A DNA stretch of 64,000 nucleotides from NCBI RefSeq assembly GCF_030512175.1, contig NZ_JAULBL010000001.1:930001-994000 (forward strand), read 5' to 3'. This DNA comes from Paeniglutamicibacter sulfureus (GTDB lineage: Bacteria; Actinomycetota; Actinomycetes; Actinomycetales; Micrococcaceae). Positions 9,201 through 16,851 of this stretch are shown here, one piece after another (the first letter of the stretch is position 1; each line of letters opens with the position of its first letter). A program made the position numbers and the translations under genes. A model generated the notes under the pieces. That model searched no databases, was not told the origin of the DNA, and worked only from the letters and a program-made list of their open reading frames with translations.

Positions 9201-9246
9201 AACGCCAGATCCCTCCCGGGGAAAGGTCCGGGAGGGATCTGGCGTT
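9201..9246. terminator. Long perfect hairpin (first of two)
   Basis: A 19-bp perfect stem (left arm 9201-9219, right arm 9228-9246) with an 8-nt loop, between convergent genes. There is no clear U-tract. Confidence 0.7.
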
Positions 9247-9254
9247 GAATGAAC

Positions 9255-9290
9255 CCCGGTTCGTCCCCCGGGGATCGGGGACGAACCGGG
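9255..9290. terminator. Second hairpin of a tandem pair
   Basis: A 14-bp perfect stem CCCGGTTCGTCCCC/GGGGACGAACCGGG with an 8-nt loop, 8 nt before the ribokinase stop codon. It probably ends the minus-strand nucleoside operon. Confidence 0.7.
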
Positions 9291-9297
9291 AAACCCC

Positions 9298-10269
9298 CTA
9301 GCCCTTCAGCCTGGCGTTGACCGCGGCGGCATCCGGGTAGGCGGCCTGCGTACCCTTCTTGGTGGCTGCCAGGGCGGCACCCACCGAGGCAAAGGCTGCC
9401 GCGTCGGCCAGCGCGTCTCCGGCGGCCAGGCGTGCGGCAAGCCCGCCGGTAAAGGCGTCGCCGGCACCGGTGGTGTCCACCGCGTCCACGCGGGCGGGAT
9501 GGATGCGGACAATGCGCTTCTGCGCTGCCGCGGTCGAGTCCAGCACCACGGAGCCCTGGGCACCGAGGGTCACCACGGCGCTTGGCAGCCCGCGTGCCAC
9601 CAGGAGCTCCAGCACCGGCTCCCAGGCCGCGGCCTCGGCGTCGGGATCCGGGATTTGCTCCCCGTCCAGGAACTGCGAGGCCTCGTGCGCGTTGACCAGC
9701 AACACATTGGAGAGCCTTGCCAGGCTGGCCGGGATCGGGGCGTACGGGGACAGGTTCAGCAGCACCGTCGCGCCGACGTCGGCACCGGCGCGGGCCGCTG
9801 CCTCTACGGTGTCCACACCGACCTCCAGGCACAGGCAGAGCACTGCGGCGCCATCGAAGGCGGAGCCGGCGGCCTCGACGTCGGCCGGGGACAGGGTCCC
9901 GTTGGCTCCGGCGGAAATGACGATGCTGTTCTCCCCGTGCGCATCCACGGTGACCACGGCGACCCCGGTCTCCACGCCGTCGGCACGGCGCACCTGGCTG
10001 ACGTCCACGTTGGCCGCGGCGCAGGAGTCAAGCAGCATCTGCCCGTTGGCGTCCCGGCCCACGGCGCCCACCAGGGACACGTTGCCGCCCAGGCGGCCGG
10101 CGGCCACTGCCTGGTTGGCGCTCTTGCCGCCGGGGTTCACGGTGAAGCCTTCGCCGTGCAGGGTCTCCCCCGGGGACGGCAGGCGCTGGGTGTAGATGGT
10201 CAGGTCGGCGTTCAGCGAGCCGACCACCACGATCCTGCCGGGCTCTTGCCCCTGGGCTTGGGTCTGCAT
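9298..10269 (-). CDS. rbsK: Ribokinase (PfkB family)
   Basis: Sugar kinase of 323 residues that phosphorylates ribose with ATP to ribose 5-phosphate. N-terminal VVVGSLNADLTIYTQRLPSPGET and NPGGKSANQAVAAGRLG match the ribokinase substrate lid and glycine region. The C-terminal DTTGAGDAFTGGLAARL (about residue 268) is the PfkB signature with the catalytic aspartate. It is the last gene of a three-gene minus-strand operon; its ATG directly follows the stop of the transporter gene. Together with the nucleoside hydrolase two genes upstream, this fits salvage of ribose released from nucleosides. Specificity for ribose is inferred from motifs and context. Confidence 0.9.
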   Translation of the reverse strand: MQTQAQGQEPGRIVVVGSLNADLTIYTQRLPSPGETLHGEGFTVNPGGKSANQAVAAGRLGGNVSLVGAVGRDANGQMLLDSCAAANVDVSQVRRADGVETGVAVVTVDAHGENSIVISAGANGTLSPADVEAAGSAFDGAAVLCLCLEVGVDTVEAAARAGADVGATVLLNLSPYAPIPASLARLSNVLLVNAHEASQFLDGEQIPDPDAEAAAWEPVLELLVARGLPSAVVTLGAQGSVVLDSTAAAQKRIVRIHPARVDAVDTTGAGDAFTGGLAARLAAGDALADAAAFASVGAALAATKKGTQAAYPDAAAVNARLKG

Positions 10270-11691
10270 TTACTTCACCTCTGCGTCGACGGGCTTGGGG
10301 ATCAGCAACGAGGCGGCGAAGGCCGCCACGGTGATGACCAGGCCGACCACCACCACCGTCACGTAGGAGGCGCGGTCGCCCAGGGACGAGGTTCCCACGA
10401 GCACCGCGGGCAACACCAGGAAGCTCAGCCCGGCGCCCAGGTTGAAGGCGCCCGCATTCATGCCCGGCAGGAAGCCGGGGTTGCCCTTGGGCGAAAGCAC
10501 CACGCCCAGGCCGTTGAGCATGATGTTGGCGGTGCCCGCGTACATGATGCCCAGCATCGCGGTGCCGGCAACCATCATGGGCAGCGAGTCCATGCCGAAG
10601 AACACGATCAGCAGCAGCGCGGCGACGGAGCCGATCATGCCGATGCGCAGCACCTTGTTATAGCCCCACACGGGGGCCAGGCGTCCGCTGATGGGCCCGA
10701 AGACCCATCCGAGCAACGCGTAGGGGGTGAGGATCAGCAGCGCGGTCTGGGTGGGACCGACCCCGAAGCCGGGGCCCGCTGCCTGCACGTAGGCGGGGAC
10801 GATGCCGTTGATGACGGCGAAAATGCCGGTCATGGTCAGCACCGTGGTCAGCAGCGGCGCCCAGGTGGCGCGCTGGCGCAGGTGCTCGAGCTGCACCATG
10901 GGCTCGGCCACGCGCTTCTCGGTGGCCCAGAAGCCGTAGAAGGCGGCGGCGGCCAGGGCCAGCAGCACCAGCGAGGTGATCACGGTGGCCGGGTCGATGC
11001 CGCTGACCAGTTTGGCGGCCTCGTTCAGGGCGGTCAGCAGGGCGCCGACGGCAACGACGATGAAGAACACGCCGAGCCAGTCCATCTTGGTGCCGGCTTG
11101 CGGCTTGGACTCGCGCGTCAGCAGCGCCACGGCAGCCGCTGCAAGGACGGCCAGCACCACCATGAACCAGAAGATGGAACGGAATCCATGGTTCTCGGCC
11201 AGGTAGCCGCCGAGGAAGGAATCGACGCCGGCGACCCCGCCGTTGACGGCAAGGATCAGGCCCATGAGGGTGCCGTAGCGGCGCGGGTTGGGCACCGCGC
11301 TTCGCAGCATCAACAGGCAGAGCGGAACCGTGGGACCGGAGATGCCCTGGATGATGCGGCCAACGAAGAGCCATTCGATGTTCGGGGCCAGGGCCGCGAC
11401 GACGGAGCCGACGGCGGTCAGCAGCATCATGATGACCAGGATGCGCTTGCGGCCCACCACGTCGGAAAGGCGGGGCAGGAAGAGGGAGAACAGCGCGGCG
11501 GTCGTGAAGAACCAAGTCTGGGACAGGCCGATGGCCGCCTGGTCGGTTCCCAGCTCCTCGCCCATGGTGACCAGCGCAGGGCTGAGCATGGAGGCGTTGA
11601 GCTGGAACGCCACGCAGGCGGTGAGCAGGGCGGCGGTCAGCGCCGCGGCGCCGCCGCGGGTGCCGGTGGCTTTTTCGGTCAGGGTGCTCAT
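10270..11691 (-). CDS. MFS transporter, probably 14 TM (DHA2-like)
   Basis: Major facilitator protein of 473 residues with about 14 hydrophobic segments. The loop 2-3 motif SDVVGRKRIL (about residue 80) and GRIIQGISGPTVP match MFS signatures of the drug:H+ antiporter-2 type. It lies between nucleoside hydrolase and ribokinase genes: its start overlaps the hydrolase stop by 4 nt, and its stop abuts the kinase start. The context suggests nucleoside or ribose uptake rather than drug efflux, although the fold is usually associated with export. The substrate is inferred only from the operon. Confidence 0.85.
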   Translation of the reverse strand: MSTLTEKATGTRGGAAALTAALLTACVAFQLNASMLSPALVTMGEELGTDQAAIGLSQTWFFTTAALFSLFLPRLSDVVGRKRILVIMMLLTAVGSVVAALAPNIEWLFVGRIIQGISGPTVPLCLLMLRSAVPNPRRYGTLMGLILAVNGGVAGVDSFLGGYLAENHGFRSIFWFMVVLAVLAAAAVALLTRESKPQAGTKMDWLGVFFIVVAVGALLTALNEAAKLVSGIDPATVITSLVLLALAAAAFYGFWATEKRVAEPMVQLEHLRQRATWAPLLTTVLTMTGIFAVINGIVPAYVQAAGPGFGVGPTQTALLILTPYALLGWVFGPISGRLAPVWGYNKVLRIGMIGSVAALLLIVFFGMDSLPMMVAGTAMLGIMYAGTANIMLNGLGVVLSPKGNPGFLPGMNAGAFNLGAGLSFLVLPAVLVGTSSLGDRASYVTVVVVGLVITVAAFAASLLIPKPVDAEVK

Positions 11692-12668
11692 GCGCTTGCG
11701 AGCTCAACGTCGCCGATGCGCACCAGCGCGTCGGTCACCAGGTTCCAGAAGCGCTCGTGGTCAAGGTCCACGGCGACGGAGGTGTGGCAGTCGGCGGGGG
11801 CCGGGGCACGGAAGTCGGCCACCGTCATGCCCAGGGTCAAGGTGCCCGTCAGTTCGATGTTCACCGGCACCTTGCGGGTGGTGACGATGGTCGGGTCGAT
11901 GACGTACGCCACGGCGCAGGGGTCGTGGACCGGCGGGAAGTCGAAGCCCTGGGCGTCCTTGTAGGTTGCCTTGAAGAAGTCCATGAGTTCGCGCACGAAC
12001 TTTGCCGGACCGGTGCCCACTGCCTCGATCTGGGCGACGACCTCGTCGGTGGCCAGTGCCTGGTGGGTCAGGTCGAGTCCGACCATGACGACAGGCCACT
12101 TCTCGTTGAAGACGATGTGCGCGGCCTCGGGGTCGATGATGATGTTGAATTCGGCCACGGCGCTCCAGTTGCCCACGTGGTAGCCGCCGCCCATCAGCAC
12201 GACTTCCTTCACGCGATCGACGATGCGCGGCTCCTTGCGGGCGGCCATGGCGATGTTGGTCAGTCCGCCGGTGGGTACCAGGGTGACGGTGCCCGGCTCG
12301 TGGGCCATGATGGTGTCGATGATCAGGTCAACGGCGTGGCGGGGGTCCAGCTCGATGGCGGATTCGGGCTGGAGGGGGCCGTCCATGCCGGATTCGCCGT
12401 GGATGTCGGGCGCGTTTTCGATGGTGCGCACCAGCGGGCGGTCGCAGCCGGCGGCGAAGGGAACCCCGGTGATCCCGGCGATGGTCCCGGTCGCGAGTGC
12501 GTTCTTGGTGACCTTGGCCAGGGTCTGGTTGCCGACCACGGTGGTGACGGCAAGCAGCTCGATCGCGGGGCTGCCGTGTGCCAGCAGGATCGCAACGGCG
12601 TCGTCGTGCCCGGGATCGCAGTCGAGGATGATCTTCCGCGGTTCGGTTGAAGCGAGGGGTGCGCCCAT
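11688..12668 (-). CDS. Inosine-uridine-type nucleoside hydrolase
   Basis: Nucleoside N-ribohydrolase of 326 residues that cleaves nucleosides to base and ribose. The calcium-binding N-terminal motif IILDCDPGHDDAVAILLA is intact, with the DxDxxxDD pattern. VPTGGLTNIAMAARKEP, the VLMGGG strand, and EFNIIIDPEAA are family hallmarks. The C-terminal VHDPCAVAYVIDP supplies the last metal aspartate. The ATG at 12668 has GGAGA 6-7 nt upstream, so I prefer it over the GTG 12 nt earlier. It is the first gene of a nucleoside hydrolase-MFS-ribokinase operon, divergent from a LacI regulator. Base preference (purine or pyrimidine) is not visible. Confidence 0.93.
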   Translation of the reverse strand: MGAPLASTEPRKIILDCDPGHDDAVAILLAHGSPAIELLAVTTVVGNQTLAKVTKNALATGTIAGITGVPFAAGCDRPLVRTIENAPDIHGESGMDGPLQPESAIELDPRHAVDLIIDTIMAHEPGTVTLVPTGGLTNIAMAARKEPRIVDRVKEVVLMGGGYHVGNWSAVAEFNIIIDPEAAHIVFNEKWPVVMVGLDLTHQALATDEVVAQIEAVGTGPAKFVRELMDFFKATYKDAQGFDFPPVHDPCAVAYVIDPTIVTTRKVPVNIELTGTLTLGMTVADFRAPAPADCHTSVAVDLDHERFWNLVTDALVRIGDVELASA

Positions 12669-12765
12669 GGTTTTCTCCACATCTTCGGGGATAACTTACC
12701 GGGGTTTGCGGCCGCGGAAAGGAAATGCTGTTTCCCCGAAATTCTGGCACCCTGGGGCAGCTTAC

Positions 12766-12779
12766 GTCAAACGCTTAAC
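12766..12779. promoter_or_regulatory. LacI-type operator, proximal to the nucleoside operon
   Basis: GTCAAACGCTTAAC is a near-palindrome with the central CG typical of LacI-family sites. It matches the second site at 12801 in 13 of 14 positions. It lies about 100 nt upstream of the hydrolase start. Confidence 0.7.
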
Positions 12780-12800
12780 TACGACCGCGGATATGCCCTA

Positions 12801-12814
12801 GTCAAACGCTTGAC
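12801..12814. promoter_or_regulatory. LacI-type operator in the divergent promoter region
   Basis: GTCAAACGCTTGAC is a near-perfect palindrome centred on CG, 35 nt from its twin. Read on the minus strand, a TTGACT in this site and a TAGTTA near the other could be the -35 and -10 of the operon promoter, so a bound repressor would cover both. Confidence 0.75.
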
Positions 12815-12858
12815 TTTCGACGGGTCCCGACTGCTGCTGCTCGACTAAGATTAAGGTC

Positions 12859-13902
12859 ATGCATTCGACCCAAAAGCCGCGCGCCACGGCAATCAACCGG
12901 CGACGGGTCACGGCCGCCATGGTGGCAGAACGCGCGGGGGTCTCAACGGCCACGGTTTCCCTGGTTGCCAATGGCAAGGCCAGCGGCCGGGTATCGCCTG
13001 GGAACGAGGCCAAGGTCCGCGAGGCCATCCGGGAACTTGGCTACGTGGTCGACGGGATCGGCAGTTCGCTGGCCAGGGGTGTGAGCAACACCGTCATCAT
13101 GGTGGCGCCCGACATCTCCAACCCTTTCTTTGCCACGGTTATTGCCGGGGTCCGCGCCGCGCTCGGCTCCGAATTCCAACTGCTGCTCTCGGTCACCGAT
13201 GCCGGCCAGCTGCCCAGCGCCGATGACACTCGCCGCCTGCTGGGCCTGCGCCCGGCCGGTCTCCTGGTTGACGCCCCGGACCCCTCCTTCCTCGAGGAAC
13301 TTTCGGCGCCAGGTCCCCTGGTGCTGCTTGATGCCCCGGGACTCGGGCCCGAGGTCCCGGCCGTGAACCTCGATGTCGCCCAGGGCGGACGGCTCCTGGC
13401 CGAGCACTTGGCCGCCACCGGCCACAAGAAGGTGGCCTACATCGACGGCACCACTGGAACCACCACCTTTGAGGTTCGCCGCATCGCCTTCCTCGAGGCC
13501 GCGGGCGCCCTGGGCATGGAAGTCCCCGAGGGAGCGCGGATCGCCGCGACCATCAATGTCGGCCTGGCCGCCAATGCCTTCGCCGAGGCCTGGCCGCAGT
13601 GGAAAAAGCTGGGGGTGAGCGCGGTGGTCTGCGCAACCGACACCCACGCCTATGGCGTGCTGCAGGAAGCGCGGGCCGCCGGCATCTCGATTCCCGGCGA
13701 ACTCGCGGTGACAGGCTTTGATGACCTGCCCTATTCGACCACCAGCTCCCCCGGCCTGACCAGCGTCAACCTGCCCGGCGAACTGCTGGGCCGGCGGGCC
13801 GCCGAACAGTTGCTGCGCCTCATCGCGGGCGAGGACCTGGAGACCCAACAAGTCACCCTGGAGAGCACGCTCATGGTCCGTGGATCGACCGTCCAGGGCT
13901 GA
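12859..13902 (+). CDS. LacI-family transcriptional regulator of nucleoside/ribose operon
   Basis: Repressor of 347 residues. The N-terminal helix-turn-helix RVTAAMVAERAGVSTATVSLVANGK (written here in parts: VAERAGVSTATVS is the recognition region) is at about residues 16-40, followed by the hinge helix YVVDGIGSSLARG. The rest is a periplasmic-binding-like effector domain with SNPFFATVIAGV and VTGFDDLPYSTTSSPGLT. It is divergent from the nucleoside hydrolase operon, and two LacI-type operators lie in between, so it probably represses that operon and itself. The effector is likely a nucleoside or ribose (inference). TAAGAT lies 7 nt before the ATG, indicating leaderless translation. Confidence 0.9.
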   Translation: MHSTQKPRATAINRRRVTAAMVAERAGVSTATVSLVANGKASGRVSPGNEAKVREAIRELGYVVDGIGSSLARGVSNTVIMVAPDISNPFFATVIAGVRAALGSEFQLLLSVTDAGQLPSADDTRRLLGLRPAGLLVDAPDPSFLEELSAPGPLVLLDAPGLGPEVPAVNLDVAQGGRLLAEHLAATGHKKVAYIDGTTGTTTFEVRRIAFLEAAGALGMEVPEGARIAATINVGLAANAFAEAWPQWKKLGVSAVVCATDTHAYGVLQEARAAGISIPGELAVTGFDDLPYSTTSSPGLTSVNLPGELLGRRAAEQLLRLIAGEDLETQQVTLESTLMVRGSTVQG

Positions 13903-13910
13903 CGCTTTCC

Positions 13911-14456
13911 TCAGGAAGCTGGCACCCTGCGCAACTGGACCCGGGTTCCAGCCGCCGCGTCGTGCGGTCCACGTCCGGTGACAAACACCAGCACGATGTA
14001 GAGAAGCGCCGCGACCGTTACCGCGTTCAGTCCCACGAAGACCCATGCCGGCGGCGTTGCCTCATAGCCTTCGCGGTAGTACACGTACATCATTTGCCAC
14101 ACGAAAAAGTGGGCGCCTTCCCACGGCAGCAACTTCACGATGGTTCTCAACAGGATTTTCGTGCGGTTCGGCGCCGCACCGTCTGCGGCCCTCACCTCCA
14201 ACCCCAGCTTGCGCTTGCCCCAGGTCGCATGGTGCGGCCCGGACTCGGTCCTGTACAGGTAGACGCCGACTACGAACGTGAGAAGCAAAAAATAGACCAA
14301 CTGACTGCCGAGCGGGCCAATGGTTCCCAAGGTGTCGGGCAGTTCCCCGCGGATCAGGAAAACGACAGTTGAAACCACGCCGAGAACGATCATCCAAGCC
14401 AAGATGATCACGTAGTCAAGCCCCAGGGCGGCCAAGCGCCGCGTCCGCTCACGCAT
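13911..14456 (-). CDS. RDD-family membrane protein
   Basis: Protein of 181 residues with four hydrophobic segments. The RDD family is marked by Arg near the first helix and two Asp; here RRLAALGLDYVIILAWMIV begins the protein with R and D in the expected places. The middle segment HHATWGKRKLGLEVRAADG is the usual RDD cytosolic strand. Function is unknown; some family members affect ion or osmotic tolerance. TAGGCT sits 6 nt before the ATG. It converges on the LacI gene with only 8 nt between stop codons. Confidence 0.75.
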   Translation of the reverse strand: MRERTRRLAALGLDYVIILAWMIVLGVVSTVVFLIRGELPDTLGTIGPLGSQLVYFLLLTFVVGVYLYRTESGPHHATWGKRKLGLEVRAADGAAPNRTKILLRTIVKLLPWEGAHFFVWQMMYVYYREGYEATPPAWVFVGLNAVTVAALLYIVLVFVTGRGPHDAAAGTRVQLRRVPAS

Positions 14457-14631
14457 GGAGCCAGCCTAACTGGCCCGGTATTTCTTGCCAACGGTGCCAA
14501 TGTCGCTGGACAGGGCCTCGGAATCGCCAGCAGCCGAGAGGACTCACAACACCGAACCGCCGTGGGACCGACTGTGCCAAGATAGGCTTCGTCATGTTGC
14601 TGCCCCCCATTTTCCTTGTGGAAGGACCCTC

Positions 14632-15534
14632 ATGAAGTTCACCGGCCTGAGCGCTTTTCCCTTGACGCCACTCACCGCCACCGGCATTGACGAGCGCGCC
14701 TTCGAATCCATAATTGGCCGACTCGCGTCCGCAGGTGTCGATTCGATCGGCGCCCTCGGTTCCACCGGCAGCTATGCCTATCTCGACCGGAGCGAGCGGG
14801 CCCGCGCGGCATCCCTGGCCGTTCAGTGCGCCGGCGGCGTCCCGGTGATCGTCGGTGTTGGCGCGCTGGGCACCAGGGAGGTGCTGCGCAATGTGGAAGA
14901 TGCCCAGAGCGCCGGAGCGGACGCCGTGTTGCTGGCGCCGATGACGTACCAGCCGCTCAGCGAGGACGAGGTGTTCGGGCTGTATGAGGATGTCTCGGCG
15001 AACCTTTCGGTGCCCTTGGTTGTCTACGACAACCCCGGCACCACACGCGTGAATTTCAGCGATGAGCTGCACGGCCGAATTGCGCAGCTGAAGGGCGTCG
15101 CATCCATCAAGATTCCACCTGTGTCTGCCAATCCGGCCGAAGCTGCGGAACGTGTCGCTGCCCTCCGGGCGCTGGTGCCCGGGCATGTAACCATCGGCGT
15201 CAGCGGTGACGGCGCGGCCGCCAATGGACTACTGGCCGGATGCGACGCCTGGTACAGCGTGATGGCGGGGATCCTGCCGGAGCATTGCCTGGCGATCATG
15301 CGCGCCGGCACTTCCGGCGACGTGGAAAAGGCGCGATCGCTGTCGACGGCCATGGAACCCCTGTGGGCGCAGATGGCCCGATACGGGAGTTTCCGGGTCG
15401 CTTCGGCAGTGGCCGAGGATCTCGGATTGGTGAAGCCGGGAAACCTGCCCCTGCCGGTAAGAAGCCTGGACGCCGATGGGCGCCTCGCGGTGCGGAGCGC
15501 CCTGAATGAAATTGGGATTACCACTCTGGCCTGA
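14632..15534 (+). CDS. DapA/N-acetylneuraminate-lyase family aldolase
   Basis: Class I aldolase of 300 residues related to dihydrodipicolinate synthase. Tyr132 in VVYDNPGTTR and the Schiff-base Lys160 in ASIKIPP are both present. The pyruvate-binding loop reads GSTGS (residues 43-47), where DapA usually has GTTGE, so this is probably not the lysine-pathway enzyme but a paralogue acting on another 2-oxo acid aldol. GAAGGA lies 5 nt before the ATG, and a TAGGCT about 45 nt upstream may be the -10. It is a single gene next to no obvious pathway partners. Confidence 0.85.
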   Translation: MKFTGLSAFPLTPLTATGIDERAFESIIGRLASAGVDSIGALGSTGSYAYLDRSERARAASLAVQCAGGVPVIVGVGALGTREVLRNVEDAQSAGADAVLLAPMTYQPLSEDEVFGLYEDVSANLSVPLVVYDNPGTTRVNFSDELHGRIAQLKGVASIKIPPVSANPAEAAERVAALRALVPGHVTIGVSGDGAAANGLLAGCDAWYSVMAGILPEHCLAIMRAGTSGDVEKARSLSTAMEPLWAQMARYGSFRVASAVAEDLGLVKPGNLPLPVRSLDADGRLAVRSALNEIGITTLA

Positions 15535-16100
15535 CGAGCGGCCCTTGCTCCGGATCATGTGAATCCAACTGTGCGCGAAAGCCGTTTGGCCACGTCCCAC
15601 GGAGGCGCCCGCACCATGGGACGAGGCCGGGATCGATATCGGTCTCCCGCTCGGCGATGGATCCTCGGCGGTTGGCCGCCACAGCCAATCGGGAATGCGG
15701 GGTTCATGCCTGGCGGGAAGTTGACTGAGTTGCTTTTCCGGACACGCGGCCGGCTTCGTCTGGGCGGGGCCTGCCCAACTCTTCCTTGTCCTTGGGGTTT
15801 CCGGCTTTGAGCCCGGGCGGAGCCCGCGGCCCTGCAGCTCGAGACGCATGGGGCCCTGCACGTCCTGGACTCGGGCCGGGACTGCGGAGCATTCCTGGTG
15901 GTGCAGGCGTGGACAGAGCCGGATGAATAGCAGCAGCCGCGCCGCGCCCCCACCCTCTACGTGCAGGATGGCACGGACCTGGCTGGCGGCGGCTACATGC
16001 TGTGGGTGTGGACTCCGGAGAAATCCGGATCAGCACCGAATTGCCGCACACCGAACGGGCTCACCGGCGTCGAGGTGCTGGGCCGCCGGTCCGCCGGTTC
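15535..16100. other. Intergenic stretch with possible coding remnants
   Basis: No complete gene. A short plus-strand stretch near 15833-15928 reads ALQLETHGALHVLDSG followed by CGAFLVVQAWTEPDE and a stop, which looks protein-like but has no start. The same frame goes on after the stop. I cannot assign it; it may be a decayed gene. Confidence 0.35.
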
Positions 16101-16745
16101 CTACTCGCCGGGCCCTTGGGCGGCGGCGTCGTCGTCAGTGTCGGTGTCGACCGGCTGCACCGATGCCTCCGGGATCCACACAATGTCCCCGTGCTCGGCA
16201 TTGGCCCCCCGCGCCAGGACGAACAGCATGGAAGACAAGCGGTTCAGATAGCGGGCGGTCAACGGATTGACCGCATCCGGATACTCCTCGAGGGCGATCC
16301 AGACCGCCCGCTCGGCGCGCCGGACCACGGCCCGGGACATATACAGCAGCGCCGCCCCTGCAGTGCCGCCGGGGAGCACTGTGCCGCTGACGTCCTCGGA
16401 ATCCGCGTCGAAATGCTGCGTGGCACGTTCCAGCCGGTCGATATGCCCCTGGACCATCCTTGCCCGCGCCGGCTCCTGTCGGGATAACGGGACAGAGAGG
16501 TCCGCCGCAAGATCGAAAAGATCGTTCTGCACGCTCACCAGCATGGATGTCAGGTTGATTGGCAGACCGCCCATGGCAACGGCGACGCTGATGGAGGCGT
16601 TGGCTTCATCGCACTCCGCAAAGGCGACAACCCTTGCGTCTCGCTTGGCCACGCGACCGTGGCCGCCGAATTCGGTGTGTCCGTCGTCTCCATTCCGGGT
16701 GTAGCCGGCGGGCTCCGGTGCTAGGGATTCTTCGCGCTCACTCAT
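16101..16745 (-). CDS. Corrinoid adenosyltransferase, PduO type
   Basis: ATP:cob(I)alamin adenosyltransferase of 214 residues, making coenzyme B12 from corrinoid and ATP. The PduO-type ATP site is seen as TEFGGHGRVAKRDARVVAF near residue 24, then ECDEANASISVAV. The second signature is RAVVRRAERAVWIA, then YLNRLSSMLFVLAR near the C-terminus. Length is typical (about 190-210). The N-terminal glycine loop is GHTEFGGHGRVAK, slightly unlike the usual GxTxLxxG. Start chosen at MSEREE because TATGGT lies 7 nt upstream (leaderless pattern); an ATG 12 nt earlier would fall in that hexamer. It is divergent from the BCCT gene. Confidence 0.85.
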   Translation of the reverse strand: MSEREESLAPEPAGYTRNGDDGHTEFGGHGRVAKRDARVVAFAECDEANASISVAVAMGGLPINLTSMLVSVQNDLFDLAADLSVPLSRQEPARARMVQGHIDRLERATQHFDADSEDVSGTVLPGGTAGAALLYMSRAVVRRAERAVWIALEEYPDAVNPLTARYLNRLSSMLFVLARGANAEHGDIVWIPEASVQPVDTDTDDDAAAQGPGE

Positions 16746-16851
16746 GTCTGCAACCATACTGACGAAGGCCATGCGGCGAACAACTAGCCATCCTCCCGGA
16801 CGGCGGACCGCACAATGACCCGGCATTGGCCGCCAGTTGGTGAGGAGTTCG

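Noticed and set aside
9499-11964. 821-codon plus-strand frame over the ribokinase and MFS genes.
   Set aside because: His/Gly/Gln-rich shadow of high-GC coding sequence, with no domain.
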